DNA from: Massilia sp. PDC64
GTDB taxonomy: Bacteria > Pseudomonadota > Gammaproteobacteria > Burkholderiales > Burkholderiaceae_D
Assembly: GCF_900101265.1 (NCBI RefSeq)
Contig: NZ_FMZS01000017.1
Span: forward strand, 62,001 to 126,000
Reading direction: 5' to 3'
DNA: 64,000 nucleotides
The notes under the pieces are model-generated. The model searched no databases and had not been told where the DNA came from. It saw only the letters and a list, made by a program, of their open reading frames with translations. The position numbers were made by a program, and so were the translations under genes. Within the stretch, counting starts at the first letter, position 1, and the number at the start of each line of letters is the position of its first letter. Shown one piece after another: positions 18,268 through 26,215 of the stretch.

Positions 18268-18789
18268 TCAGATCGGACGCGTATGGTCCTTGTCGACCGC
18301 GCGGCGCTGCGGCGCCAGCAGCAGCCACGTGATCACGGGCCACAGCGCGACGGCGATCACGCTTTCGATGAACACGAGCGCGCCGGGGAAACGGCCCGTG
18401 ACGAAGAAGCGTACCATCACCTGGATCGCCTGCGTGAGCAGCAGCAGCGGGAACACGTGCATCGCCTGCGTGACGAGCGGGAACCACAGCACGCGACGGT
18501 GGATCATGATCGCCAGGTACGACAGCAAGGTATACGCGAGGGCGTTCTCGCCCAGCAGCGTGGCGTCGTGCACGTCCATCAGGAGGCCCATGCAGAACGC
18601 GATGCCGATGCCGACCTTGCGCGGCTGGTGGATGCCCCAGAACACGAGCACGAGCGCGACGAAGTCCGGCGCACCGACCCAGCGACCCCAAGGCAGCAGG
18701 TTGAGCATGAACGCGCAGACCAGGCTGAACGCGATGAACAGCGGGCTGACGGGCAGCAGGATGTAGTGCGGACGGTTCGTCGCCGGCAT
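18268..18789 (-). CDS. mreD: Rod shape-determining protein MreD
   Basis: A 173-residue integral membrane protein with five or six hydrophobic segments (for example LLPVSPLFIAFSLVCAFML and DFVALVLVFWGIH). Length and position between mreC and mrdA fit MreD, the membrane partner of MreC in the elongasome. The ATG shares one base with the mreC stop (TGATG), which points to translational coupling. Confidence 0.93.
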   Translation of the reverse strand: MPATNRPHYILLPVSPLFIAFSLVCAFMLNLLPWGRWVGAPDFVALVLVFWGIHQPRKVGIGIAFCMGLLMDVHDATLLGENALAYTLLSYLAIMIHRRVLWFPLVTQAMHVFPLLLLTQAIQVMVRFFVTGRFPGALVFIESVIAVALWPVITWLLLAPQRRAVDKDHTRPI

Positions 18790-19994
18790 CAGTTGCCCTC
18801 CTTCGGCCGGGCTGCAGCCGGCGCGGCCGGGGTCGGCGCGGCGGTGGCGGCATTACGTGCGGGGGTTCCGGCGGCCGGCGTTCCGGCGGCCGGCGATCCG
18901 GCGGCCGGCGCGGTTGCAGCGGGGGCACGCGCTGCCGGGGTCGTTGCAGGCGTCGTGGCCGGCGTCCGCGCAGCGGCGCCCGGGGTCGTGCGCGCAGGCG
19001 CGGCGCCGGGCTGGGTCGCCGGCGCGACGGCAGGCGCCAGCGGTTGCGGCGGCAGCGGCAGCGGCGGCACGGGTTCCATGCGCGGCAGATTCTTCTTCGA
19101 CGTAGTGTTGCCGTTGGCCTTGGCCGGTTCCGCAGCCGGGCGCGGCGGCAGAGGCTGGTCGGACATCACGATCAACAGCTGGCGGTGACGGTCGATGCCC
19201 GCCAGCGGCTGGCACACGACGCGGCCGAAGGCGCCCTGCGCCACGTTCTCGACCTGGATGACTTTCGCGACCGCGAGGCCGGCCGGGTAGACGCCGTCCA
19301 GGCCGGACGTCACGAGCACGTCGCCGACCTGGATGTCGGCGTTCGGCGCGACGAAGCGCAGGTCCAGCAAGCCAGACTGGCCGCGGCCGTACGCGACGCT
19401 GCGCAGGCCGTTGCGCAGCACCTGCACGGGGATGGCCTGTTCCTTGTCGGTGAGGAGCGTGACTTCGGACGTGAACGGGAACACGCGCGTGACCTGGCCG
19501 ACGACGCCGGCGTTGTCGATCACGGGCAGGCCGAGCTTCACGCCGCTGCGGGTGCCGCGGTCGAGCACGACGCGGCGCGTGGACGGGTCACGTGCGTCGT
19601 ACAGGATCTCGCTCATCATCGAGCGCACGGGCAGGTGCTCGCGCGCGTCCATCAGGCGGCGCAGCTGCGCGTTCTCGGCCATCTGGAGCTGTGCCTGCTG
19701 CATGGCCTGGGCCATCGCGACCTGCTGGCTCTTCAGGTCGCGCACTTCCTTCTGCAGCGCGGAGATCGAGGAAAAATACGTGCCCATGTTGGCCAGCGCG
19801 TCGCGCGGTGCCAGGGCAGCCATCTGGAACGGGTACAGGACCGTTGCCGCCACCTGGCGCACGGCGGTGAGCGCGTGCAGGCGGGCGTCGACCACGAGCA
19901 GCGCGATCGACAGGAGAGCGAACACGGTCACCTTGACCCTTGCGGGGGCGCCTTGCTTGAACAGCGGCGGAGGACTGTATTCCATGACTTCCAA
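18789..19994 (-). CDS. mreC: Cell shape-determining protein MreC
   Basis: A 401-residue bitopic protein. The cytoplasmic start (PPLFKQGAPARVKV) is followed by a membrane segment (about 23-40), a coiled coil (ISALQKEVRDLKSQQ to about residue 110) and the periplasmic beta-domain (about 115-280, with GVVGQVTRVFPFTSEV and VLVTSGLDGVYPAGL). The last 110 residues are unusual: a Pro/Ala/Thr-rich tail with tandem AAGTP-type units. MreC links MreB and MreD to PBP2. The tail is likely disordered and is absent from the E. coli protein. Confidence 0.95.
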   Translation of the reverse strand: MEVMEYSPPPLFKQGAPARVKVTVFALLSIALLVVDARLHALTAVRQVAATVLYPFQMAALAPRDALANMGTYFSSISALQKEVRDLKSQQVAMAQAMQQAQLQMAENAQLRRLMDAREHLPVRSMMSEILYDARDPSTRRVVLDRGTRSGVKLGLPVIDNAGVVGQVTRVFPFTSEVTLLTDKEQAIPVQVLRNGLRSVAYGRGQSGLLDLRFVAPNADIQVGDVLVTSGLDGVYPAGLAVAKVIQVENVAQGAFGRVVCQPLAGIDRHRQLLIVMSDQPLPPRPAAEPAKANGNTTSKKNLPRMEPVPPLPLPPQPLAPAVAPATQPGAAPARTTPGAAARTPATTPATTPAARAPAATAPAAGSPAAGTPAAGTPARNAATAAPTPAAPAAARPKEGN

Positions 19995-20137
19995 TAATGC
20001 GGGGCGACCGGCGCCCGCGTCAATCCAGACGCCCGGCGCGGGTACGCGTCAGACGGGCGACACCAAACGCGAACGGCGCGTGCCGCCCCGGGATCGCCGG
20101 TACGGTCACACGCCCTGTCCGCGCAGCCACGGCCGGG

Positions 20138-21181
20138 TTACTCGTACGAGAAGATCGAGCCCAGCTTATCCATGCGCTCGAGCGCCATGCCCGAACCGCG
20201 CACGACGCAGGTCAGCGGATCCTCGGCCACCAGCACCGGCAGGCCGGTCTCTTCCATCAGCAGGCGGTCCAGGTCGCGCAGCAGCGCGCCGCCGCCGGTC
20301 AGCATCATGCCCTTCTCGGCGATGTCCGCGCCCAGTTCCGGCGGGGTCTGCTCGAGGGCGTTCTTGACGGCCGAGACGATGTTGTTCAGCGGGTCGGTCA
20401 GCGCTTCCAGGATCTCGTTGCTCGAGATGGTGAAGGAACGCGGGATGCCTTCCGACAGGTTGCGGCCCTTGACTTCCATCTCCTTGACTTCGGAGCCCGG
20501 GAAAGCCGAACCTATTGCTTTCTTGATCGCTTCCGCGGTCTGTTCGCCGATCAGCATGCCGTAATTGCGGCGGATGTAGTTGACGATGGCTTCGTCGAAC
20601 TTGTCGCCGCCCACGCGCACGGAACCTTTATAGACCATGCCGCCCAGCGAGATGATGCCGACTTCCGTCGTGCCGCCGCCGATGTCGACGACCATCGAAC
20701 CGGTCGCCTCGGCCACCGGCAGGCCCGCGCCGATCGCGGCCGCCATCGGCTCTTCGATCAGGTAGACCTGCGACGCGCCCGCGCCCAGTGCCGATTCGCG
20801 GATCGCGCGGCGCTCGACCTGGGTCGAACCGCACGGCACGCAGATGATGATGCGCGGCGACGGACGGAAGAACTTGGAGTCGTGCACCATGCGGATGAAC
20901 TGCTTGAGCATCTGCTCGGTGACGGTGAAGTCGGCGATCACGCCATCCTTCATCGGACGGATCGCTTCGATGTTGCCGGGAACCTTGCCGAGCATTTGCT
21001 TGGCTTCCTTGCCGACCGCCTGGATCGTCTTCTTGCCGTTCGGACCGCCTTCCTGGCGGATCGCGACGACCGAAGGCTCATCCAGCACGATGCCCAGGCC
21101 GCGCACGTAGATCAGCGTGTTGGCGGTACCCAGGTCGATGGCCAGGTCGTTCGAAAAATAGCTACGTAAAAAACCAAACAT
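20138..21181 (-). CDS. mreB: Rod shape-determining protein MreB (actin homologue)
   Basis: A 347-residue actin-like ATPase. Phosphate-binding motifs are AIDLGTANTLIYV at the N-terminus and DIGGGTTEVGIISLGG mid-protein, with the adenosine motif TGGGALLRDLD near residue 295. The N-terminal FGFLRSYFS is the amphipathic membrane-binding end. It forms membrane filaments that direct lateral wall synthesis. It is the first gene of the shape cluster, with about 140 bases before mreC. The coding length is the family standard. Confidence 0.98.
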   Translation of the reverse strand: MFGFLRSYFSNDLAIDLGTANTLIYVRGLGIVLDEPSVVAIRQEGGPNGKKTIQAVGKEAKQMLGKVPGNIEAIRPMKDGVIADFTVTEQMLKQFIRMVHDSKFFRPSPRIIICVPCGSTQVERRAIRESALGAGASQVYLIEEPMAAAIGAGLPVAEATGSMVVDIGGGTTEVGIISLGGMVYKGSVRVGGDKFDEAIVNYIRRNYGMLIGEQTAEAIKKAIGSAFPGSEVKEMEVKGRNLSEGIPRSFTISSNEILEALTDPLNNIVSAVKNALEQTPPELGADIAEKGMMLTGGGALLRDLDRLLMEETGLPVLVAEDPLTCVVRGSGMALERMDKLGSIFSYE

Positions 21182-21489
21182 GTGTGTCCTGATATGCGCA
21201 CTAGACTGCGCCTAACATTAATCGGGGAATCCTCGCCGCGACTGCCGAATCCGCCTCGCGGGCTTTTCATGCGTGGAAGAGGGCCAGGTTTCGCCCGGAG
21301 AACGCATTAGCCCGCCATTCTACCTTATAATTTGCCGATTAAATGCTGAAAAACGGGTGGTTTCGTGCCCATATCAGCCTGCGAGATCGACGGCATTAGA
21401 AAGCTTTTATCAGCTTTAGCGCGCCGTTGTCCAAATTTCATTATCTACACACTCATCTTTGAACGCGGCACCGAACCGCGCCTTTTGCC
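21182..21489. other. Divergent mreB–gatC intergenic region
   Basis: About 308 bases without a gene. It must hold promoters for both mreB (minus) and gatC (plus). On the plus strand a TATAAT-like element (CCTTATAATTTG, about 21323-21334) is visible, but with no clear -35. A short inverted repeat, AAAGCT/AGCTTT, lies near 21401-21418. I see no convincing operator or small ORF. Confidence 0.4.
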
Positions 21490-21789
21490 ATGTCCCTGAC
21501 ACTTTCAGACGTAAAACGGATCGCCAACCTGGCCCAGCTCGATATGGACGAGGCCCATGCCGAAATCGCCTTGAACGAGCTGAACGGGATCTTCGCCCTG
21601 GCCGACCAGTTGCAGGCCGTCGACACCACGGGTGTTGCGCCGTTGTCGCAACCGCTGGCCAGCGTGCTCGCCCTGCCCCTGCGCCTGCGCGAAGACGTGG
21701 TGACGGAAGAAGACCACCGCGACGACTACCAGGCCCCGGCCCCGAAAACCCAGGACGGCCTGTACCTGGTGCCGAAAGTCATCGAATAA
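21490..21789 (+). CDS. gatC: Aspartyl/glutamyl-tRNA(Asn/Gln) amidotransferase subunit C
   Basis: A 99-residue protein of normal GatC length. It begins with SLTLSDVKRIANLAQL and ends with the conserved YLVPKVIE. GatC wraps around GatA and stabilises the GatCAB complex that converts Glu-tRNA(Gln) or Asp-tRNA(Asn) to the amidated forms. It heads the gatC–gatA–gatB operon. Confidence 0.96.
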   Translation: MSLTLSDVKRIANLAQLDMDEAHAEIALNELNGIFALADQLQAVDTTGVAPLSQPLASVLALPLRLREDVVTEEDHRDDYQAPAPKTQDGLYLVPKVIE

Positions 21790-21811
21790 CCCGCAGCGAA
21801 CGTCGACCATC

Positions 21812-23290
21812 ATGATGCATCAAAAAACCATCAAGGAGCTGTCCGCGCTCCTGCACTCGAAACAAGTCTCGGCGACGGAGCTGACGCAGCACTACCTCGA
21901 CCGCATCGCCGCGAGCCAGCACAACGCGTTCCTGGACGTCAATCCGGAACTGTCGCTCGCGCAGGCGAAGGCCGCCGATGCCCGCATCGCGCAAGGCAAC
22001 GCCGGCCCGCTGACGGGCATTCCCATTGCCCACAAGGACATCTTCGTCACGCAGGGCTGGCGCTCGACCGCCGCCTCGAAGATGCTGGGCAATTATGTCA
22101 GCCCGTTCGACGCGACCGTCGTCACGAAATTCGCCGATGCCGGCATGGTCACGCTCGGCAAGCTGAACTGCGACGAATTCGCGATGGGCGGGTCGAACGA
22201 GAACTCCGCGTTCGGCGCCGTGAAAAACCCGTGGGACGCGCTGGCCGTGCCGGGCGGCTCGTCGGGTGGCTCGGCCGCCGCCATTGCCGCGCGCCTCGCG
22301 CCGGCCGCGACCGGCACCGACACGGGCGGCTCGATCCGCCAGCCGGCCGCCTTCTGCGGCATCACGGGCATCAAGCCGACGTACGGCCGCGTGTCGCGCT
22401 TCGGCATGATCGCGTTCGCGTCGTCGCTCGACCAGGGCGGCCCGATGGCCCGCACGGCCGAGGACTGCGCCCTGCTGCTGAACGAGATGGTCGGCTTCGA
22501 CGAGCGCGACTCGACGAGCCTCACGGCCGAGCAAGGCAATGCCCGCGAAGACTTTACGCGCGACCTGAACGCGCCCCTGAGCGGCCTGCGCATCGGCGTG
22601 CCGAAGGAATACTTCGGTGAAGGTCTCGACGCGGACGTCGAGCAGGCCGTGCGCGCCGCGCTGGACGAATTCGTGAAGCTGGGCGCGACCCTGGTCGAGA
22701 TCTCGCTGCCGAAGACGTCGCTGTCGATCCCCGTGTACTACATCATCGCGCCGGCGGAAGCGTCGTCCAACCTGTCGCGCTTCGACGGCGTGCGCTACGG
22801 CTACCGCGCTCCGGAATACACGGACCTGCAGGACATGTACAAGAAAACGCGTGCGCAAGGCTTCGGCAAGGAAGTCCAGCGCCGCATCATGGTCGGCACG
22901 TACGTGCTGTGCCACGGCTACTACGACGCGTACTACGTGCAGGCGCAGAAGATCCGCCGCCTGATCGCCGACGACTTCCAGGCCGCGTTCCGCGACAAGT
23001 GCGACGTGATCATGGGCCCGGTGGCCCCGAGTGTCGCGTGGGACCTGGGTTCCAAGGCGAACGACCCGGTGGCGAACTACCTGGCCGACATCTTCACCCT
23101 GTCGACGAGCCTCGCCGGCCTGCCCGGCATGTCCATCCCGGTCGGTTTCGGCCAGGGCGAGAAGAATGCGAAGCGCCCGGTGGGCCTGCAAATCATCGGC
23201 AACTACTTCGCCGAAGCGAAGCTGCTGAACATCGCCCACCAGTACCAGCAAGCCACGGATTGGCATACGCGCGCGCCCGAAGGCGTCTGA
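21812..23290 (+). CDS. gatA: Aspartyl/glutamyl-tRNA(Asn/Gln) amidotransferase subunit A
   Basis: A 492-residue amidase-signature enzyme that releases ammonia from glutamine. The triad Lys is in IPIAHKDIF, and the Gly/Ser-rich signature is GGSSGGSAAA followed by GTDTGGSIRQPA with the nucleophile Ser. Length is normal. Start codons at 21812 and 21815 differ by one residue. It follows gatC by 22 bases and precedes gatB by 26. Confidence 0.97.
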   Translation: MMHQKTIKELSALLHSKQVSATELTQHYLDRIAASQHNAFLDVNPELSLAQAKAADARIAQGNAGPLTGIPIAHKDIFVTQGWRSTAASKMLGNYVSPFDATVVTKFADAGMVTLGKLNCDEFAMGGSNENSAFGAVKNPWDALAVPGGSSGGSAAAIAARLAPAATGTDTGGSIRQPAAFCGITGIKPTYGRVSRFGMIAFASSLDQGGPMARTAEDCALLLNEMVGFDERDSTSLTAEQGNAREDFTRDLNAPLSGLRIGVPKEYFGEGLDADVEQAVRAALDEFVKLGATLVEISLPKTSLSIPVYYIIAPAEASSNLSRFDGVRYGYRAPEYTDLQDMYKKTRAQGFGKEVQRRIMVGTYVLCHGYYDAYYVQAQKIRRLIADDFQAAFRDKCDVIMGPVAPSVAWDLGSKANDPVANYLADIFTLSTSLAGLPGMSIPVGFGQGEKNAKRPVGLQIIGNYFAEAKLLNIAHQYQQATDWHTRAPEGV

Positions 23291-23316
23291 CGCACTGACA
23301 TACAAGAGAGAACACC

Positions 23317-24777
23317 ATGCAATGGGAAGTCGTCATCGGTCTTGAGAACCACGTCCAGCTCACGACCAACTCCAAAATCTTCAGCGGCAGCTCGATCAAG
23401 TTCGGCGCCGAGCCGAACACGCAGGCGAGCCCCGTCGATCTGGCGCTGCCGGGCGTGCTGCCCGTGATGAACAAGGGCGCCGTCGAACGCGCCATCCGCT
23501 TCGGCCTCGCGGTCGGTGCGAAGATCGCGCCGCAGTCCGTCTTCGCGCGCAAGAACTACTTTTATCCCGACCTGCCGAAGGGTTACCAGATCAGCCAGTT
23601 CGAAGACCCCGTCGTGCAGGGCGGCAGCCTCACGTTCGCGTTCGAGAAGGACGGCAAGCTGGAGACGAAGACCGTCAACCTGACCCGCGCCCACCTCGAG
23701 GAAGACGCCGGCAAGTCGCTGCACGAGGATTACCACGGCATGAGCGGCATCGACCTGAACCGCGCGGGCACGCCGCTGCTGGAGATCGTCTCCGAGCCGG
23801 AAATCCGCAGCGCCGCCGAAGCCGTCGCGTATGCGAAGGCACTGCACGGCCTCGTGATGTGGCTGGGCGTCTGCGACGGCAACATGCAGGAAGGTTCGTT
23901 CCGCTGCGACGTCAACGTGTCCGTGCGCCCCGTCGGCCAGAAGGAATTCGGTACCCGCTGCGAGATCAAGAACCTGAACTCGTTCCGCTTCATGGAAGAA
24001 GCGATCCACTACGAGGTGCGCCGCCAGATCGAGCTGATCGAGGACGGCGGCCAGGTCGTGCAGGCCACGCGCTTGTGGGACCCGGACCGCAAGGAAACGC
24101 GCCAGATGCGCAGCAAGGAAGACGCGCAGGATTACCGCTACTTCCCCGACCCCGACCTGCCGCCGCTCGTCATCTCGCAGGAGTGGATCGACCGCGTCAA
24201 GGCCGACATGCCGGAGCTGCCGGCCGCGATGCGCGAGCGCTTCATCCGCGACTACGGCCTGCCCGAGTACGACTCGCTGATCCTCACGTCGTCGCAGGCG
24301 ATGGCCACGTATTACGAAGCCGTCGTCGCCAAGGCCGGCAAGGAAAACGCGAAGGCGGCCGCGAACTGGCTGATGGGCGACGTGTCGTCCGCGCTGAACC
24401 GCGCCGACGTCGCCATCGAGAACTCGCCGGTCGAAGCGTCGCAACTGGCGCTGCTGCTGAAACGCATCGCCGACGGCACGATCTCGAACAACGCGGGCAA
24501 GAAGGTCTTCAGCCTGATGTGGGAAGCGCAGTCGGAAGACGAACACCTGGCCGACACGATCATCGAGCGCGAAGGCCTGAAGCAGATCTCGGACACGGGC
24601 GCGCTGGAAGCGATCGTCGACGAGGTCCTGGCCAACAACGCGAAGTCGGTCGAGCAGTACAAGGCCGGCAAGGAGGCCGCCATCAACGCGCTGATCGGCC
24701 AGTGCATGAAGGCGTCGAAGGGTAAGGCGAATCCGGCGCAGGTCACCGAGCTGCTGAAGAAGAAGCTGGCGGCCTGA
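23317..24777 (+). CDS. gatB: Aspartyl/glutamyl-tRNA(Asn/Gln) amidotransferase subunit B
   Basis: A 486-residue subunit carrying the kinase/transamidase cradle (residues 1-290, with WEVVIGLENHVQL, NYFYPDLPKGYQISQ and RAGTPLLEIVSEPEIRS) and the tRNA-binding YqeY-like tail (about 330-486). A good ribosome site (AAGAGAGAA) precedes the ATG. It completes the gatCAB operon, which ends at a strong terminator. Confidence 0.97.
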   Translation: MQWEVVIGLENHVQLTTNSKIFSGSSIKFGAEPNTQASPVDLALPGVLPVMNKGAVERAIRFGLAVGAKIAPQSVFARKNYFYPDLPKGYQISQFEDPVVQGGSLTFAFEKDGKLETKTVNLTRAHLEEDAGKSLHEDYHGMSGIDLNRAGTPLLEIVSEPEIRSAAEAVAYAKALHGLVMWLGVCDGNMQEGSFRCDVNVSVRPVGQKEFGTRCEIKNLNSFRFMEEAIHYEVRRQIELIEDGGQVVQATRLWDPDRKETRQMRSKEDAQDYRYFPDPDLPPLVISQEWIDRVKADMPELPAAMRERFIRDYGLPEYDSLILTSSQAMATYYEAVVAKAGKENAKAAANWLMGDVSSALNRADVAIENSPVEASQLALLLKRIADGTISNNAGKKVFSLMWEAQSEDEHLADTIIEREGLKQISDTGALEAIVDEVLANNAKSVEQYKAGKEAAINALIGQCMKASKGKANPAQVTELLKKKLAA

Positions 24778-24796
24778 TACCAGTCACGCCGATGAG

Positions 24797-24824
24797 AAAA
24801 CCGGAGCGCGCTCCGGTTTTTTTT
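24797..24824 (+). terminator. Rho-independent terminator of gatCAB
   Basis: Twenty bases after the gatB stop, AAAACCGGAGC pairs with GCTCCGGTTTT around a very short loop, and eight T residues follow. It may act in both directions because an A-run precedes the stem, which would also serve the convergent tetR gene. Confidence 0.92.
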
Positions 24825-24875
24825 CGCCTGCCAATTTCCCAAATTCGGGGCCACGCCCAAATTGATACGCGGCGT

Positions 24876-25457
24876 TTACATCGTCTCCAGCAGCGCCAGC
24901 GCCTGCGCGCGCGCGGCCGCACGCAGCGAGCGGCGCAGCGCCGCATCGTCCGTCGTCCGCGCCAGCACCATGCCGCCCACGCACAGCGCGACGATGGCCT
25001 GCGCGCGCTGCTCGCCGTCCGCTTCGTGCGCGAGCGCGGCGGCGTACACGTGCACGAGATTGCGGATCAGCTGGGTGTACGCCTTCTGCGGCGACAGCCC
25101 CGCGCGCGCCACGTCGCCGGGTAATGCATACAGCGGACAATGCGCCTCGATGTTGTCGAACACTTCGTCGCTCAGGTAGATGTCGACGAGCATGCGCGCC
25201 AGTTCGCGCGGCGCGGGCGGCGGCGTGTCCTTGAAATCGGGCTTGAACGGATTGCACGTGCTGAAGCTGGCGACGGCCGCCGCGTACAAGTCGTCCTTGC
25301 TGTCGAAATGGTGGTAAAAGCCGCCGCGCGTGAGGCCGGCTTCGGACATCACGCGATCGATCGACACCTGTTCGAAGCCGTGGCGGTTGAACAGCCGGCG
25401 CGCCGCATGCACGATGCGTTCGCGGGTCTGGGCCTTGTGTTCGCTACTATAGGGCAT
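24876..25457 (-). CDS. TetR/AcrR family transcriptional regulator
   Basis: A 193-residue repressor-type protein. The N-terminal helix-turn-helix (about 12-58) includes ARRLFNRHGFEQVSIDRVM and GLTRGGFYHHFDSKDDLY. The C-terminal ligand domain is Ala-rich and has CPLYALPGDVAR. It is divergent from a glutathione S-transferase gene with a palindrome between them, so it probably controls that gene and itself. The inducer is unknown. Confidence 0.92.
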   Translation of the reverse strand: MPYSSEHKAQTRERIVHAARRLFNRHGFEQVSIDRVMSEAGLTRGGFYHHFDSKDDLYAAAVASFSTCNPFKPDFKDTPPPAPRELARMLVDIYLSDEVFDNIEAHCPLYALPGDVARAGLSPQKAYTQLIRNLVHVYAAALAHEADGEQRAQAIVALCVGGMVLARTTDDAALRRSLRAAARAQALALLETM

Positions 25458-25500
25458 CTCGCTCTCCTTTCGAGATCGGCATTATGCGCGTATTCACATT

Positions 25501-25514
25501 ATGTTCTTGAACAT
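25501..25514. promoter_or_regulatory. Candidate TetR operator between tetR and GST genes
   Basis: A palindrome with perfect 6-bp arms (ATGTTC-TT-GAACAT) sits in the 106-base gap between the divergent regulator and GST genes. Flanking bases extend the symmetry partly (CATT left, ATTATG right). Position and symmetry suit a TetR dimer. Confidence 0.55.
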
Positions 25515-25563
25515 ATTATGTGGCCGCGTATTCTGGTCTTCATTCACCCCAAGGAGACGCGAC

Positions 25564-26214
25564 ATGTACACCCTGACCACCTTCCGTTCCGTTCCCTCGT
25601 TTGCCGTGGGCCACGTGCGCGACCTGCGCGTGCGCTGGGCCCTCGAGGAAGCGGGCCAGCCCTACGACCTGCGCCTCATCGGCTTCGAAGAGAAGGAATC
25701 GCCCGCCTACCGCCGCGAGCAGCCGTTCGCCCAGGTGCCCGTGCTGCACGACGGCGACCAGGCGCTGTTCGAAACGGGCGCGATCCTGCTGCACCTGGGC
25801 GAGCGCCATCCCGTCCTGCTGCCGCGCGACCCGGTTGCGCGCGACCAGGTGACGATGTGGATGTTCGCCGCGCTGAATTCGGTCGAGCCCTACATCGGCA
25901 ACCTCGCCAACCTCGTCGCGTTTTCCATGGACCAGCCGTGGGCCGCGGCGCAGCGCCCCATGCTGGAAGAGATCGCGCTGAAACGCCTGGGCCAGGTGGA
26001 CGACTGGCTGGAAGGCCGCGATTTCCTGGCCGGCGAATTCAGCGCGGCCGATATCCTGATGACGACCGTCGTGCGCCTGCTCGACGGCATGGACTACGTC
26101 GAGCGCTTCGCCCGCCTGACGGCCTGGCGCGACCGCTGCACCGCGCGCCCCGCCTACCGCAAGGCGCTGGCCGCGCAGGTCGCGCAATACATCGTGGAAC
26201 CCGCGGTGGCCTGA
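25564..26214 (+). CDS. Glutathione S-transferase family protein
   Basis: A 216-residue protein. The thioredoxin-like N-terminal domain (about 1-85) contains RDLRVRWALEEAGQPYDLRL, QVPVLHDG and the glutathione-binding FETGAILLHL. The alpha-helical C-terminal domain includes DFLAGEFSAADILM. A ribosome site (AAGGAGACGCGAC) lies directly before the ATG at 25564. It is divergent from a tetR gene, so it may respond to an electrophile or drug. Substrate unknown. Confidence 0.9.
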   Translation: MYTLTTFRSVPSFAVGHVRDLRVRWALEEAGQPYDLRLIGFEEKESPAYRREQPFAQVPVLHDGDQALFETGAILLHLGERHPVLLPRDPVARDQVTMWMFAALNSVEPYIGNLANLVAFSMDQPWAAAQRPMLEEIALKRLGQVDDWLEGRDFLAGEFSAADILMTTVVRLLDGMDYVERFARLTAWRDRCTARPAYRKALAAQVAQYIVEPAVA

Positions 26215-26215
26215 C

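Noticed and set aside
15571..19188. A 1205-codon plus-strand open frame opposite rodA–mrdA–mreD–mreC
   Set aside because: High GC leaves long antisense frames. The minus strand encodes four well-known proteins with correct motifs and tight spacing.
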